From Candidatus Limimorpha equi (GTDB lineage: Bacteria > Bacteroidota > Bacteroidia > Bacteroidales > F082): a stretch of 13,634 nucleotides of DNA. The stretch spans positions 1 to 13,634 of the forward strand of contig JAGHSL010000285.1 in NCBI GenBank assembly GCA_018065885.1, in the 5' to 3' direction. Position 1 is the first letter of the stretch; each line of letters starts with the position of its first letter. The notes beneath the pieces are model-generated. The model did not search any database and was not told the DNA's origin. It saw only the letters and a program-made list of their open reading frames with translations. Of the stretch, positions 1 through 6,900 are shown piece after piece. Both the position numbers and the translations under genes were made by a program.

Positions 1-1471
1 CGCGGTGTTGCAGCCAGAAAGTGCCTTCGTTGATGGCAGTGACGACCTGTCCTGGTGAACCGTTGTTCCAATCGCCAAGTTCGTTTGGGGCTTGAGGAAT
101 GTAGCCAGTTCCATTAGGACCAAAATAGTTGACGACATCGCTGGTGTTGGTAGCCGATGACCAGATTGAGCCAGGATTGCCGTCATAGATGCAGTTGATG
201 CGGTTGGTATCGTAGCCCTTGCTGCGCATGTAGCCGCCGAACACTTCAGAACAGAGTTGGAACCAACGCTCTGTCTGCCAACCTAATGCGGTAATAGGGC
301 GTTCGTAAAAACTCGGATCCATGTTCACATTGGTGTATTCATATTCGATTTGCTTGCCAACGAAGACCGGCAGTTCGGATGCGTTTTGTGCAATCAGGCG
401 GGAGAAAACCATGTCAGGCAGATTGTCGCCTGTTGGGTCGGCATAGCGGTTGTCGGTGATGCAGGAACCTTCGTAAGGATGTGGCACTGTTTCGGCTGGA
501 ATGTATTGGCTCATGTTGGTGCCGTGGTCACCAAGGAGGCAGACGGCAACAGGGGCAATTTCCCAAGTGTTGTAGGCATTGTGAAACCATGTCTTCATTT
601 CGTTGGTGCTGTTGGCTGGCATTTCGTCAAGACGAATGACTTTTGTGATGATGCCTTGCTTGGTGCGGAATTCCTTCAGTTGGTTGGCGTAAGGTGCCCA
701 CTCCTCGTTGTTAGGGGTGACAATGAGGTATTCGGCGCCTTCGGCATCATCGCGGAGCCATTGCTGCATACGAGCCGAATAGTCGATGACGGGCAACTGG
801 TCGTAGTTCATCAGTTCGGCAGCAAGAATGTTGTCCCAATAAGGTGAACGGAGTCGGTTGTCGCCAAATTCACCATTGCCGCCTTCAAACTGAAGGTCTA
901 ACTTCACGTTGGAATAAACCGTAAGTTCCTTTGTCACAGGATTGTATTGGAATGGAGTGATGGAAACCACCACGGCATCGACGCCACGCAGGGAAGTCGT
1001 TGTTGAAACCACAAATGGATCGGCTGGATAGTTGGCATTGACGGCATACACTTTTTCATCCTTTATGTAATTCATGTCGGGTTCTTCGGTCTCGGCCTGA
1101 ATCCTGAGTGCCGGAGCAATGTTGACGTTCCTGATCACTTCCTTTTCGAAACTTACCACGTTCAATTTCGCTTTTGCGCCTTGAGGAATAGCGATGTAAC
1201 GGCTTTCGGTCGGGAGGTTCGGACAACCTGCGTTGTTGGGAAGCGTAATGGCTGAAATCGTTATTTCCGACATGTCTTCGCCTCTGTAATTCAGGTTGTT
1301 GAAAGAAAATTCGCCGAGGTTGTAGCTGATGGCAACGTTTCCTCTGGTCTTTTCGGTGAGCGAGAATCCCTTTTCTCCCTTAACGGGATAAGTGAAGGTC
1401 TGCGCTGTGGCAAAGCCCGTCGTGAGAGCGAGCAATGCAATGGCTAAACTGCTAAAAAAACTCCTTTTCAT
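1..1471 (-). CDS. Secreted C25-family (gingipain-like) cysteine peptidase, 3' end outside window
   Basis: Reading down from the ATG at 1471 gives 490 codons without a stop, to the window edge. Residues 1-23 (MKRSFFSSLAIALLALTTGFATA) form a signal peptide, with Gln at +1. Residues about 25-210 resemble the gingipain propeptide: NLPTESRYIAIPQGA, a stretch of NVNIAPALRIQ, and SLRGVDAVVV followed by SITPFQYNPVTKELTVYSNV. From about residue 245 the Peptidase C25 domain begins with AEYLIVTPNNEEW, then VAVCLLGDHGTN, then TDNRYADPTGDNLPDMVFSRL. The reading frame stops at FWLQHR. In C25 enzymes this position is followed by Gly-His, where the His is catalytic, and by the catalytic Cys some 30 residues later, so the active site lies outside the window and activity cannot be judged. 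Family members are secreted endopeptidases, usually exported by T9SS, while PorU is the T9SS sortase; I cannot exclude PorU. No -7 consensus is visible upstream. Confidence 0.9.
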   Translation of the reverse strand, partial: MKRSFFSSLAIALLALTTGFATAQTFTYPVKGEKGFSLTEKTRGNVAISYNLGEFSFNNLNYRGEDMSEITISAITLPNNAGCPNLPTESRYIAIPQGAKAKLNVVSFEKEVIRNVNIAPALRIQAETEEPDMNYIKDEKVYAVNANYPADPFVVSTTTSLRGVDAVVVSITPFQYNPVTKELTVYSNVKLDLQFEGGNGEFGDNRLRSPYWDNILAAELMNYDQLPVIDYSARMQQWLRDDAEGAEYLIVTPNNEEWAPYANQLKEFRTKQGIITKVIRLDEMPANSTNEMKTWFHNAYNTWEIAPVAVCLLGDHGTNMSQYIPAETVPHPYEGSCITDNRYADPTGDNLPDMVFSRLIAQNASELPVFVGKQIEYEYTNVNMDPSFYERPITALGWQTERWFQLCSEVFGGYMRSKGYDTNRINCIYDGNPGSIWSSATNTSDVVNYFGPNGTGYIPQAPNELGDWNNGSPGQVVTAINEGTFWLQHR

Positions 1472-1511
1472 GATTGTATGTGTTTGATTTGTTATTATTT
1501 ACAATTATTGA

Positions 1512-1546
1512 AAACGGCGGATAATGCTACCATCACCCGCCCGTTT
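1512..1546 (-). terminator. Possible hairpin terminator after the beta-barrel gene
   Basis: On the minus strand AAACGGGCGG (1546-1537) can pair with CCGCCGTTT (1520-1512). This gives a nine-pair stem with one bulged G and a 16-nt loop, followed by TTC rather than a strong T-run. It lies about 85-120 bases past the stop of the beta-barrel gene and about 40 bases before the peptidase ATG. It could end the lipoprotein/barrel transcript, or act as a leader structure for the peptidase if transcription reads through. Confidence 0.3.
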
Positions 1547-1581
1547 GTTTTTCAGTTTCTTATATGAGTTTGTTTACTGTC

Positions 1582-1620
1582 AAATCTTTAAATCTTTGAA
1601 TTTTTGAATCTTTAAATTTT
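1582..1620. repeat. AT-rich degenerate octamer tandem repeat
   Basis: The gap between the beta-barrel and peptidase genes holds successive 8-mers on the plus strand: AAATCTTT, AAATCTTT, GAATTTTT, GAATCTTT, AAATTTT. The period is 8 with the pattern RAAT(C/T)TTT, and it starts only about 10 bases past the barrel gene's stop codon. The function is unknown. It could be a slipped-strand array or simply low-complexity intergenic DNA. Confidence 0.6.
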
Positions 1621-1630
1621 GAATAATAAA

Positions 1631-2533
1631 TCAATCATATTCTCCCCATCTCATGCAAGCACCCTTGAGCTGTTTCTTCAGAGGGAAAAGGATTGTGGCT
1701 TTGAGGGTGGCATCGGTGATGAAACGTTTGCCAAGCAATGATGGCTCGATGTAGCCTACACCCAATACATTTGGAACATTGGCATCCTTTTCGTCTTTGG
1801 TATAGCTGTTTATCAGATTGTAGTTGTATGAAGCGTCAACTTTGATGAGGAAATAGTAATTGTTTGTGTTGATTGTGAAAAGCACGCCAACACCGCCAAC
1901 TAAACCTACATTGAATTGTCTGAAGTTCGATTTGTTCAGGTCGGTTTGAACCAAGATGGAACTTGGGTTCCCGTCGGCATCGAGTTGGAAATTGCCAAGA
2001 GAATCAAGAAGTTGACTTTCCATCTTCTCTGTTCCGCTTAAAGGAATTGAAATGCGTGGAGCTACGAAAACGTATGGCTTGATGCGGGCGTTTTGGGTGC
2101 TTGAAAGATAGTAGGTCACTGGAACCTGAATCTCAATTTGGTTGTATTCGATGCTGAAATTTTTTTGATAATCGCTTGAATTTCCGTAAGCTATGGCTAA
2201 TTGCTTAATCGAATTGTAGGTGAGTTTGGTTTTTCTCATGGCATAGAATCCTTCAAAACTGATTGACATTCTGTTGTTTAGCAGTCTTTCAACGGAAACT
2301 CCGAAAACTGGTCCTAATCCATCTGTGACAGGTTGCTCGAAATCGTTTTTCAGACCTCCTGTATGAATCCAATGGGTGAGACTCAGACCGCCGGTGATGC
2401 CGACATTGTATTTGGCAACATTTGATGTTTTTCTTTGACTGGCAGATTGCAAAGGCTTGTTAAACTGTGCGTTAGCAGCTAATGTGCTGAGAGCTAAACA
2501 GATTGTGAGCGCAATATATGATAATTTTTTCAT
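1631..2533 (-). CDS. Outer-membrane beta-barrel protein (PorT/OMP_b-brl-like), 300 aa
   Basis: Residues 1-22 are a signal peptide ending ANA, with Gln at +1, so the protein is exported. The mature part alternates polar and hydrophobic or aromatic residues in strand-length segments. Examples are YNVGITGGLSLTHW, MSISFEGFYAMRKTKL, YNQIEIQVPVTYYLS, FRQFNVGLVGGVGVLFTI, YYFLIKVDASYNYNL and DATLKATILFPL. Together with the length (about 280 aa mature) this fits the small outer-membrane barrel families common in Bacteroidota, of the 'porin family / PorT-like' type. A basic tail of about 14 residues follows the last strand, so the protein does not end in the usual terminal aromatic residue. The ATG lies 11 bases after the stop of the upstream lipoprotein gene, so the two are probably co-transcribed and may act together at the outer membrane. 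The substrate or partner is unknown. Confidence 0.8.
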   Translation of the reverse strand: MKKLSYIALTICLALSTLAANAQFNKPLQSASQRKTSNVAKYNVGITGGLSLTHWIHTGGLKNDFEQPVTDGLGPVFGVSVERLLNNRMSISFEGFYAMRKTKLTYNSIKQLAIAYGNSSDYQKNFSIEYNQIEIQVPVTYYLSSTQNARIKPYVFVAPRISIPLSGTEKMESQLLDSLGNFQLDADGNPSSILVQTDLNKSNFRQFNVGLVGGVGVLFTINTNNYYFLIKVDASYNYNLINSYTKDEKDANVPNVLGVGYIEPSLLGKRFITDATLKATILFPLKKQLKGACMRWGEYD

Positions 2534-2544
2534 GGAGTGATTCT

Positions 2545-3480
2545 TTATTCGTTGTCGTTGGATTCGTTGTCATCGGGTTCGTTGACGGGATGGGTGAGAG
2601 GATGGCCTTGGTTGTTGCAAATCCAAGCATCGCCGTAATAAGGCTGCAAGCCTTCCTCAATGGCTTGGTTCAAAACATCTCCTGTCTTAATGTAACCTAT
2701 GCATTGCCTTCCCCAATAGAAATCGGTAATATTATCAAGTCCGTCGGCACTTTCGTTGTATTTGCCGGAAATGATGTTGGCGATGACTGGGCGGAAGTCT
2801 TTAGGAGTAAATGGCAAGGAAACAGGAAGTTCGTTTCTAAGCACTTGGTAGAAGAACATGGTGAAATAAGGTTTGCTTCCAATGATGTAAGTGTTCTTAA
2901 ACTCATCTGTGTTGAAGTTACCATCCTTGAAATAGTCAGGCGTCATATCATATTCTTTGAACTTGTCGAAGTTTGAATGGAGGATTTGATATGTTGAGTC
3001 GTCGGTTGAGCATTCGTAGAAATACATGTTTGGAGCCGGTTGCATTAATCTGGAGTAATCGCACTTCATCACCGACCATATTTGGTCGTAGAACGTGAGG
3101 CCGTAGCTGCTTCCAATCGGACTTCCTTCCACGATGTTTTGGTAATTGCTTTCAGGCATGAAAATGGTCTTCTTTACAAACATGTAATCGGCCATGAACT
3201 CTCCATCGATTTTTGGCGGTTCGGTGCCATAGTGGAGAGCGCCCATCTGGTTCATGTGCCGAAGCAAAATGTCGGGCATGAACTTGTTGATGTCAGGGAT
3301 TTCCTGGGTGATGTAAATGATTGTTGAGTCGCTTGGGATTTTGTGGCCGAGCGAATCAGTCACATATTCTCCATCCTCATTCTTCAGGAATTCTTCCTTG
3401 AGACAAGAACTGAAAAAGCCCGTGAGGAAGAGACCTGCTGAGACCAAAATTAACGTCGTGCTGAGAGACCTTCTTTTCAT
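2545..3480 (-). CDS. Putative surface-exposed lipoprotein, 311 aa, function unknown
   Basis: The N-terminus MKRRSLSTTLILVSAGLFLT followed by GFFSSC is a type II signal peptide, with Cys26 as the lipidated residue. The next residues are LKEEF. A Lys followed by two acidic residues just after the lipid Cys resembles the Bacteroidetes lipoprotein export signal that sends lipoproteins to the cell surface, so surface display is inferred. The mature part of about 285 aa is soluble, rich in Asp, Tyr, Phe and Met, with no membrane segment and no motif I recognise. It ends in an acidic, Asn-rich tail, NEPDDNESNDNE. The gene is first in a two-gene unit with the beta-barrel gene 11 bases downstream. A TAAATTTG -7 element lies about 50 bases upstream. 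A lipoprotein beside a barrel suggests a surface complex, but no specific function can be assigned. Confidence 0.85.
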   Translation of the reverse strand: MKRRSLSTTLILVSAGLFLTGFFSSCLKEEFLKNEDGEYVTDSLGHKIPSDSTIIYITQEIPDINKFMPDILLRHMNQMGALHYGTEPPKIDGEFMADYMFVKKTIFMPESNYQNIVEGSPIGSSYGLTFYDQIWSVMKCDYSRLMQPAPNMYFYECSTDDSTYQILHSNFDKFKEYDMTPDYFKDGNFNTDEFKNTYIIGSKPYFTMFFYQVLRNELPVSLPFTPKDFRPVIANIISGKYNESADGLDNITDFYWGRQCIGYIKTGDVLNQAIEEGLQPYYGDAWICNNQGHPLTHPVNEPDDNESNDNE

Positions 3481-3532
3481 AGTGTTGAGTTATTTAGGTG
3501 CTTTGCGTACTATGTTTGAAATAAAAATTTGG

Positions 3533-3540
3533 CAAATTTA
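3533..3540 (-). promoter_or_regulatory. -7 promoter element for the lipoprotein/barrel operon
   Basis: On the minus strand this reads TAAATTTG, an exact match to the Bacteroidetes sigma-ABfr -7 consensus TAnnTTTG. It lies 52 bases above the lipoprotein ATG, implying a leader of roughly 45 nt. No clear TTTG -33 box is present at the usual spacing, which is why this is only a moderate call. Confidence 0.5.
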
Positions 3541-3607
3541 AAAACTTATTTCTTTCATTGGCTTCGTTTGTCCGATATTTTTGTCAAAAAAGTTGTTTGA
3601 TGCGCTG

Positions 3608-3629
3608 AAAACGGCTTTCGAAACGTTTT
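3608..3629 (-). terminator. Weak hairpin after the 1034-aa gene
   Basis: AAAACG (3608-3613) and CGTTTT (3624-3629) form a six-pair stem around a 10-nt loop containing TTTCGAAA, just past the stop of the 1034-aa gene (3643). The stem is AT-rich and short, so termination here is uncertain. It is the only hairpin I see in this gap on that side. Confidence 0.25.
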
Positions 3630-3642
3630 TATTGCGTAATAA

Positions 3643-6600
3643 TCAGCCGATGCAGACTTTTCGGGTGATGATTTTCCCCTTGTAGTTGAACACGAAAAGG
3701 TAAATTCCGGCGGTGTGCCGTTTCATAGTGTAGCGGTAATTGTTGGCATTGGTCATGAATTTGTCGATGAGCGTCCCCGACATGTCGTAGACCGTGACCT
3801 CTGTGCTACCGTCGGTATTGAAAAACTGGAGGTCCATTTCTCCGTTGTTCGGGTTCGGGACAACACGGATGTCGGCTGCATATTCGGCCTCGTCGACTCC
3901 GAAGAATGAGCATACCACCCAGTTTTGGAACAGGATGCCCTGCTTCTCGCATTCGTTGTAGGCTGTGGCGTTTATGATGATTCTGCCCGGAACATAATTG
4001 AAGACAGAAAGTTCGGCCGACCATACAATGCTGTCTTTGTCGACGAAAGGTTCAAGAACCCAGTCCACCGCTTCGCCTTCTTCGGAATGTATGCTCCATA
4101 CGACTGAGTCCCAATGGCAGTATGGGTTCTTGTCTTGAATGCTGTAGGTGTAGGTGAAGATTTGAAATTCAGTGGCAGTAATCACCTGATGGGCTGCAAG
4201 CGTGTCGTGGGCGTAGATTTCTTCGCCAGGGTTGCCCCATGCGGAAGGTGTGTAGTTCATGTGAAGTTCAAGATGTGCGATTGAGTCACAGCCGAACTGA
4301 GAGGTCAGATTTGTGGAATATGTGCCGGGAATCGTATAGACCTCACCGTTCCAAGGGTGAGAGTTGCAGCCGGATGCTTCTTCCGTGGGGCCATCAACGA
4401 CATCTGATAAATTCACTTTTGCAATTACAGTGCTGTCGCATCCGTCGAATGTCTGGAAATTTTGCATGTATTCGTGATAGCCGGGCGCGTCTTGGTATTC
4501 CTGGCCATTCCAGATGAATGTGCCGCAAACAATGGTGTCGAAAGCAAAGGTTTGCGGATGCCCGAAGGTGAGGTTGAGGGTCACGATGCTGTCGCAGCCT
4601 TGTGTCGAGACATATTGTTTTTCGTAGGTTCCAGGTTGGCTGTAAGTGCTGCCGTCCCAATAATATGAGCTTTCGCAGCAATGTTCATTGAGAGTTTTGG
4701 TTATTCTGTCGCTGACGGTGAGTGTAATCGTGGCAACGCTGTCGCAGCCGAAAACGTTTGGCAATTCATGGTGGTCGCTGAAGGTTCCAGGGTGGTCGTA
4801 TTGAATGACAAAACCATGTCCTGTATAGGTGCCGGAATGGCCGCGCCAGCATGTGCTTTCATCGAAATGGACATGATCTGGTTGCCTGACGGTGAGGTAG
4901 ATGAGCAGACTGTCCTGACAGTTCGAAAACGTCGGGTTGGCCTGTGCTGTGCCCAAGATGGTGTCTTCCAGAATTTGATGAACCGATAAGCCATGGTCGT
5001 AATAGCCATCGCCGTAGCAGAGTTCATCGTAAATGGGCGGGAGGTAGTTCTGTCTTACATCAACTAAGAATGGTATGGTTTCGGTGGCACTGCCATCGCA
5101 AGTGCCGCCCTGCACGGTGACAATGAGTTTGGCATTGTAAAGTGACTTGTTGCTGTAAGTATGGATGGCAGGGTTTTGAGTGCTTGTTGTGCCGTCTCCA
5201 AAATCCCATTGCAAACTGTATTCCTGATAGTTGACTTCTGCCGAGAAGGTCGCGGATTCATCAACGCAGTAGTGGAAAGTCTCGTTGGGTTTTACCTCAA
5301 TGCCGTTGATGGTGGTGTTGCATGTAAGGTCTGAGGCGTTTGAACCGACCAAATAGGCATAGCCTTTGGCAGCACCGAAGCCGTATATGTGGGCGTTGAA
5401 TCCATTGATGCAGGAAAGGTGATGTACGGCATTTTCTATCTCAATTCTTGCATAGCTGTATGCTTCGTTTCCCGACACCTGTCGGAAAAGCAATGGTGAA
5501 ATCAGACTTCCATCAAGGTAAACTTTATTAATATCTTCGGTGTTGATGATGATGTTGACGTAATGGTGCGCAATGTTGATGTGCGGGTCGTCGAAAGTCG
5601 AAAAAGTGACATCATTGATGCGCTGCTCTATGGGAGCAATCCATACTACCGAAGGGTCTCCGTTAGTGCTGTTTCCCCAGAAATCTCTTTCACAAGAAGT
5701 GTTGTATAGGAACACTGCACTTGGTCCTGATGCTTCCAGATAGCAGGACTTTTCATCTTCAGATAGAGGGAAAATGAAGGATTCGTTTGACTGAAGTGTG
5801 CATAGCGTTTCTCCGTTTTTGAGTATGGCATTGTTGTCAACGGCGGAAGTGATTTTCACATAATCTTCATCGCGATCCAACGATTGTGTGACAACGAAAT
5901 TTTTACCCCAAGCGCGTATCGGCATGGCTTGCTCGAAAATGTGGTCAAAACTGTTCTTGGTTCTTGGAATGCAAGTGACGGTGTTGCCGTTGAAGACGGC
6001 AATTTTTTTGCAATCGCGAGAAGTGACAAGGGTGCCGCTCAAATCGCGTTGGGTTCCGTTTAAAGTTGACCTGACTTGGTAGGCTTGACCTTTGTTCAAA
6101 GTAACGCTGAATTCTTCGCCGGCAGGTCTGCCTCCCAATGTCGGCACTGTGGGTGTGATGTCGATAGTCGTATTGTCTTCGGTGGCAATGATGACAAAGG
6201 CACTCGTCTGGTGACTGTTCACATATTCACTTGTAGAGGTGTTTGTGGATTGGTCGTAGGTTTGGATGAGATAGCTGTCAGCCAATCCTTCAATTGGCAA
6301 GACGTATGAGGCATCGAAAGAAACGTGTGCTATATTGGTGCAGTAAACCGATACGGTATCGGTAGTCTGAATGAGAATGCCCTTGTTCACGATTCGTTCA
6401 TAAACCGTTGCTTCATGATAGGCTTCCTCTTCCGGAATTTCAACGGTGGTTATGTCGTTGGCCCTAACATTGAATTGGTAATTCCATCCTGTATTTGGGT
6501 TGCTGACAGTGCCGCTACAGTCATGTTTGGCGCTGATGAGGACTTGTGTGAGAATCCAGTTGCCGTGCGGAGCATCTGGGTGGTACTTGTATCCGTTTGC

Positions 6601-6747
6601 CATGAACGAAACCCAGAATTCCTTGCCTTGTGTGGATATGGTTTGGGCTTTTGCCGTTTTGAAACTGACGAAAATCAATGCCGTGACAACCAAAAGTAAT
6701 TTGACCTGTTTATTCATTTTTATTGAAAAATTAGGTTTGTTTTTCAT
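3643..6747 (-). CDS. T9SS-secreted protein with IgGFc-binding-like, PKD and GCDS repeat domains, 1034 aa
   Basis: Residues 1-34 are a signal peptide ending TAKA, with Gln at +1. A second Met at residue 12 (6717) gives a more typical signal peptide and may be the true start. Residues about 36-470 match the IgGFc-binding-protein N-terminal family: GKEFWVSFM, FDASYVLPIEGLADSYLIQT, VIIATEDNTTIDITP, LNKGQAYQVR, DLSGTLVTS, WGKNFVV and IYGFG. Residues about 477-565 are a PKD domain (WDFGDG at 514-519). Residues 567-831 hold five Cys-rich repeats, four with exact GCDS (667, 717, 769, 819). Residues 832-949 are a module shared with the two upstream large proteins. Residues about 957-1034 are a T9SS type A sorting domain (VVPNPNNG, VTVYDMSG, AGIYLF and a basic end). 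It is probably exported and anchored at the surface as an adhesin-like protein. Whether the first domain binds any immunoglobulin is unknown. Confidence 0.92.
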   Translation of the reverse strand: MKNKPNFSIKMNKQVKLLLVVTALIFVSFKTAKAQTISTQGKEFWVSFMANGYKYHPDAPHGNWILTQVLISAKHDCSGTVSNPNTGWNYQFNVRANDITTVEIPEEEAYHEATVYERIVNKGILIQTTDTVSVYCTNIAHVSFDASYVLPIEGLADSYLIQTYDQSTNTSTSEYVNSHQTSAFVIIATEDNTTIDITPTVPTLGGRPAGEEFSVTLNKGQAYQVRSTLNGTQRDLSGTLVTSRDCKKIAVFNGNTVTCIPRTKNSFDHIFEQAMPIRAWGKNFVVTQSLDRDEDYVKITSAVDNNAILKNGETLCTLQSNESFIFPLSEDEKSCYLEASGPSAVFLYNTSCERDFWGNSTNGDPSVVWIAPIEQRINDVTFSTFDDPHINIAHHYVNIIINTEDINKVYLDGSLISPLLFRQVSGNEAYSYARIEIENAVHHLSCINGFNAHIYGFGAAKGYAYLVGSNASDLTCNTTINGIEVKPNETFHYCVDESATFSAEVNYQEYSLQWDFGDGTTSTQNPAIHTYSNKSLYNAKLIVTVQGGTCDGSATETIPFLVDVRQNYLPPIYDELCYGDGYYDHGLSVHQILEDTILGTAQANPTFSNCQDSLLIYLTVRQPDHVHFDESTCWRGHSGTYTGHGFVIQYDHPGTFSDHHELPNVFGCDSVATITLTVSDRITKTLNEHCCESSYYWDGSTYSQPGTYEKQYVSTQGCDSIVTLNLTFGHPQTFAFDTIVCGTFIWNGQEYQDAPGYHEYMQNFQTFDGCDSTVIAKVNLSDVVDGPTEEASGCNSHPWNGEVYTIPGTYSTNLTSQFGCDSIAHLELHMNYTPSAWGNPGEEIYAHDTLAAHQVITATEFQIFTYTYSIQDKNPYCHWDSVVWSIHSEEGEAVDWVLEPFVDKDSIVWSAELSVFNYVPGRIIINATAYNECEKQGILFQNWVVCSFFGVDEAEYAADIRVVPNPNNGEMDLQFFNTDGSTEVTVYDMSGTLIDKFMTNANNYRYTMKRHTAGIYLFVFNYKGKIITRKVCIG
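4255..5049 (-). repeat. Five tandem Cys-rich GCDS modules in the 1034-aa protein
   Basis: The protein repeats have the form C, then W-x-G-x2-Y-x2-G-x-Y, then about 8-10 residues, then GCDS followed by a beta strand (I-x3-L-x-L). Unit length is about 45-55 residues. The first copy is degenerate (NCQDS). At the DNA level the copies are marked by CTGTCGCAGCC-like words, for example near 4590 and 4740. The fold and function are unknown to me; they look like small disulfide-linked stalk modules. Confidence 0.75.
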
Positions 6748-6763
6748 ATATGTTTGTTTTACA

Positions 6764-6780
6764 ATCAGATATAATCTGAT
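6764..6780. promoter_or_regulatory. Perfect 7-bp inverted repeat upstream of the 1034-aa gene
   Basis: ATCAGAT-ATA-ATCTGAT is a perfect 7+7 inverted repeat with a 3-nt spacer, centred 25 bases above the ATG at 6747. The spacing fits a dimeric repressor or activator operator, or a small leader hairpin. No regulator gene is visible in the window. Confidence 0.5.
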
Positions 6781-6788
6781 GGCGGAGG

Positions 6789-6822
6789 ACGTATTTGGTC
6801 TGCTAAGATAAACAAAATACGT
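6789..6822. repeat. 8-bp inverted repeat with 18-nt spacer in the same leader
   Basis: ACGTATTT (6789-6796) and AAATACGT (6815-6822) are exact reverse complements. They flank 18 bases that on the minus strand include TATCTTAG, a 7-of-8 match to TAnnTTTG and the best -7 candidate I see for the 1034-aa gene. Half-sites around a promoter would suit an operator, but chance is possible in AT-rich DNA. Confidence 0.4.
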
Positions 6823-6845
6823 TTTCTGTCGAAAAAATGAAATAA

Positions 6846-6869
6846 AAAAAGCAGCCGAAGCTGCTTTTT
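6846..6869 (-). terminator. Rho-independent terminator after the 1166-aa gene, UUCG loop
   Basis: On the minus strand AAAAAGCAGC, loop TTCG, GCTGCTTTTT is followed by more T's. The stem has ten pairs, closed by C-G around a UUCG tetraloop, the extra-stable cUUCGg arrangement. It begins 32 bases past the stop of the 1166-aa gene and separates it from the 1034-aa gene. Confidence 0.9.
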
Positions 6870-6900
6870 AAAGGATTTGCTGTTTTTAATCGGACAGCTT

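Noticed and set aside
350..847. Plus-strand open frame of 165 codons
   Set aside because: It lies antisense within the C25 peptidase gene, has no recognisable family or signal, and its residues follow from the codon bias of the opposite strand.
1..1471. Naming the peptidase gene PorU, RgpA/B or Kgp
   Set aside because: The catalytic region and C-terminus are outside the window; the propeptide and N-terminal half show only the C25 family.
1582..1620. Possible CRISPR or phase-variable promoter inversion site
   Set aside because: The units are 8 bases without spacers, there are no flanking inverted repeats of useful length, and no recombinase or cas gene is in the window.
1472..1630. tRNA, rRNA, riboswitch or small RNA in any intergenic gap
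   Set aside because: No gap shows a tRNA cloverleaf, conserved rRNA sequence or a riboswitch core that I recognise; only hairpins, palindromes and AT-rich DNA are visible.
1631..3480. SusC/SusD-type glycan uptake pair
   Set aside because: The barrel is about 280 residues with no plug or TonB box, whereas SusC is about 1000 residues, and the lipoprotein lacks SusD features.
4239..4517. Cys/Arg-rich short frames over the GCDS array, possible small metal-binding protein
   Set aside because: The Cys pattern is a by-product of the repeated GCDS codons read in another frame.
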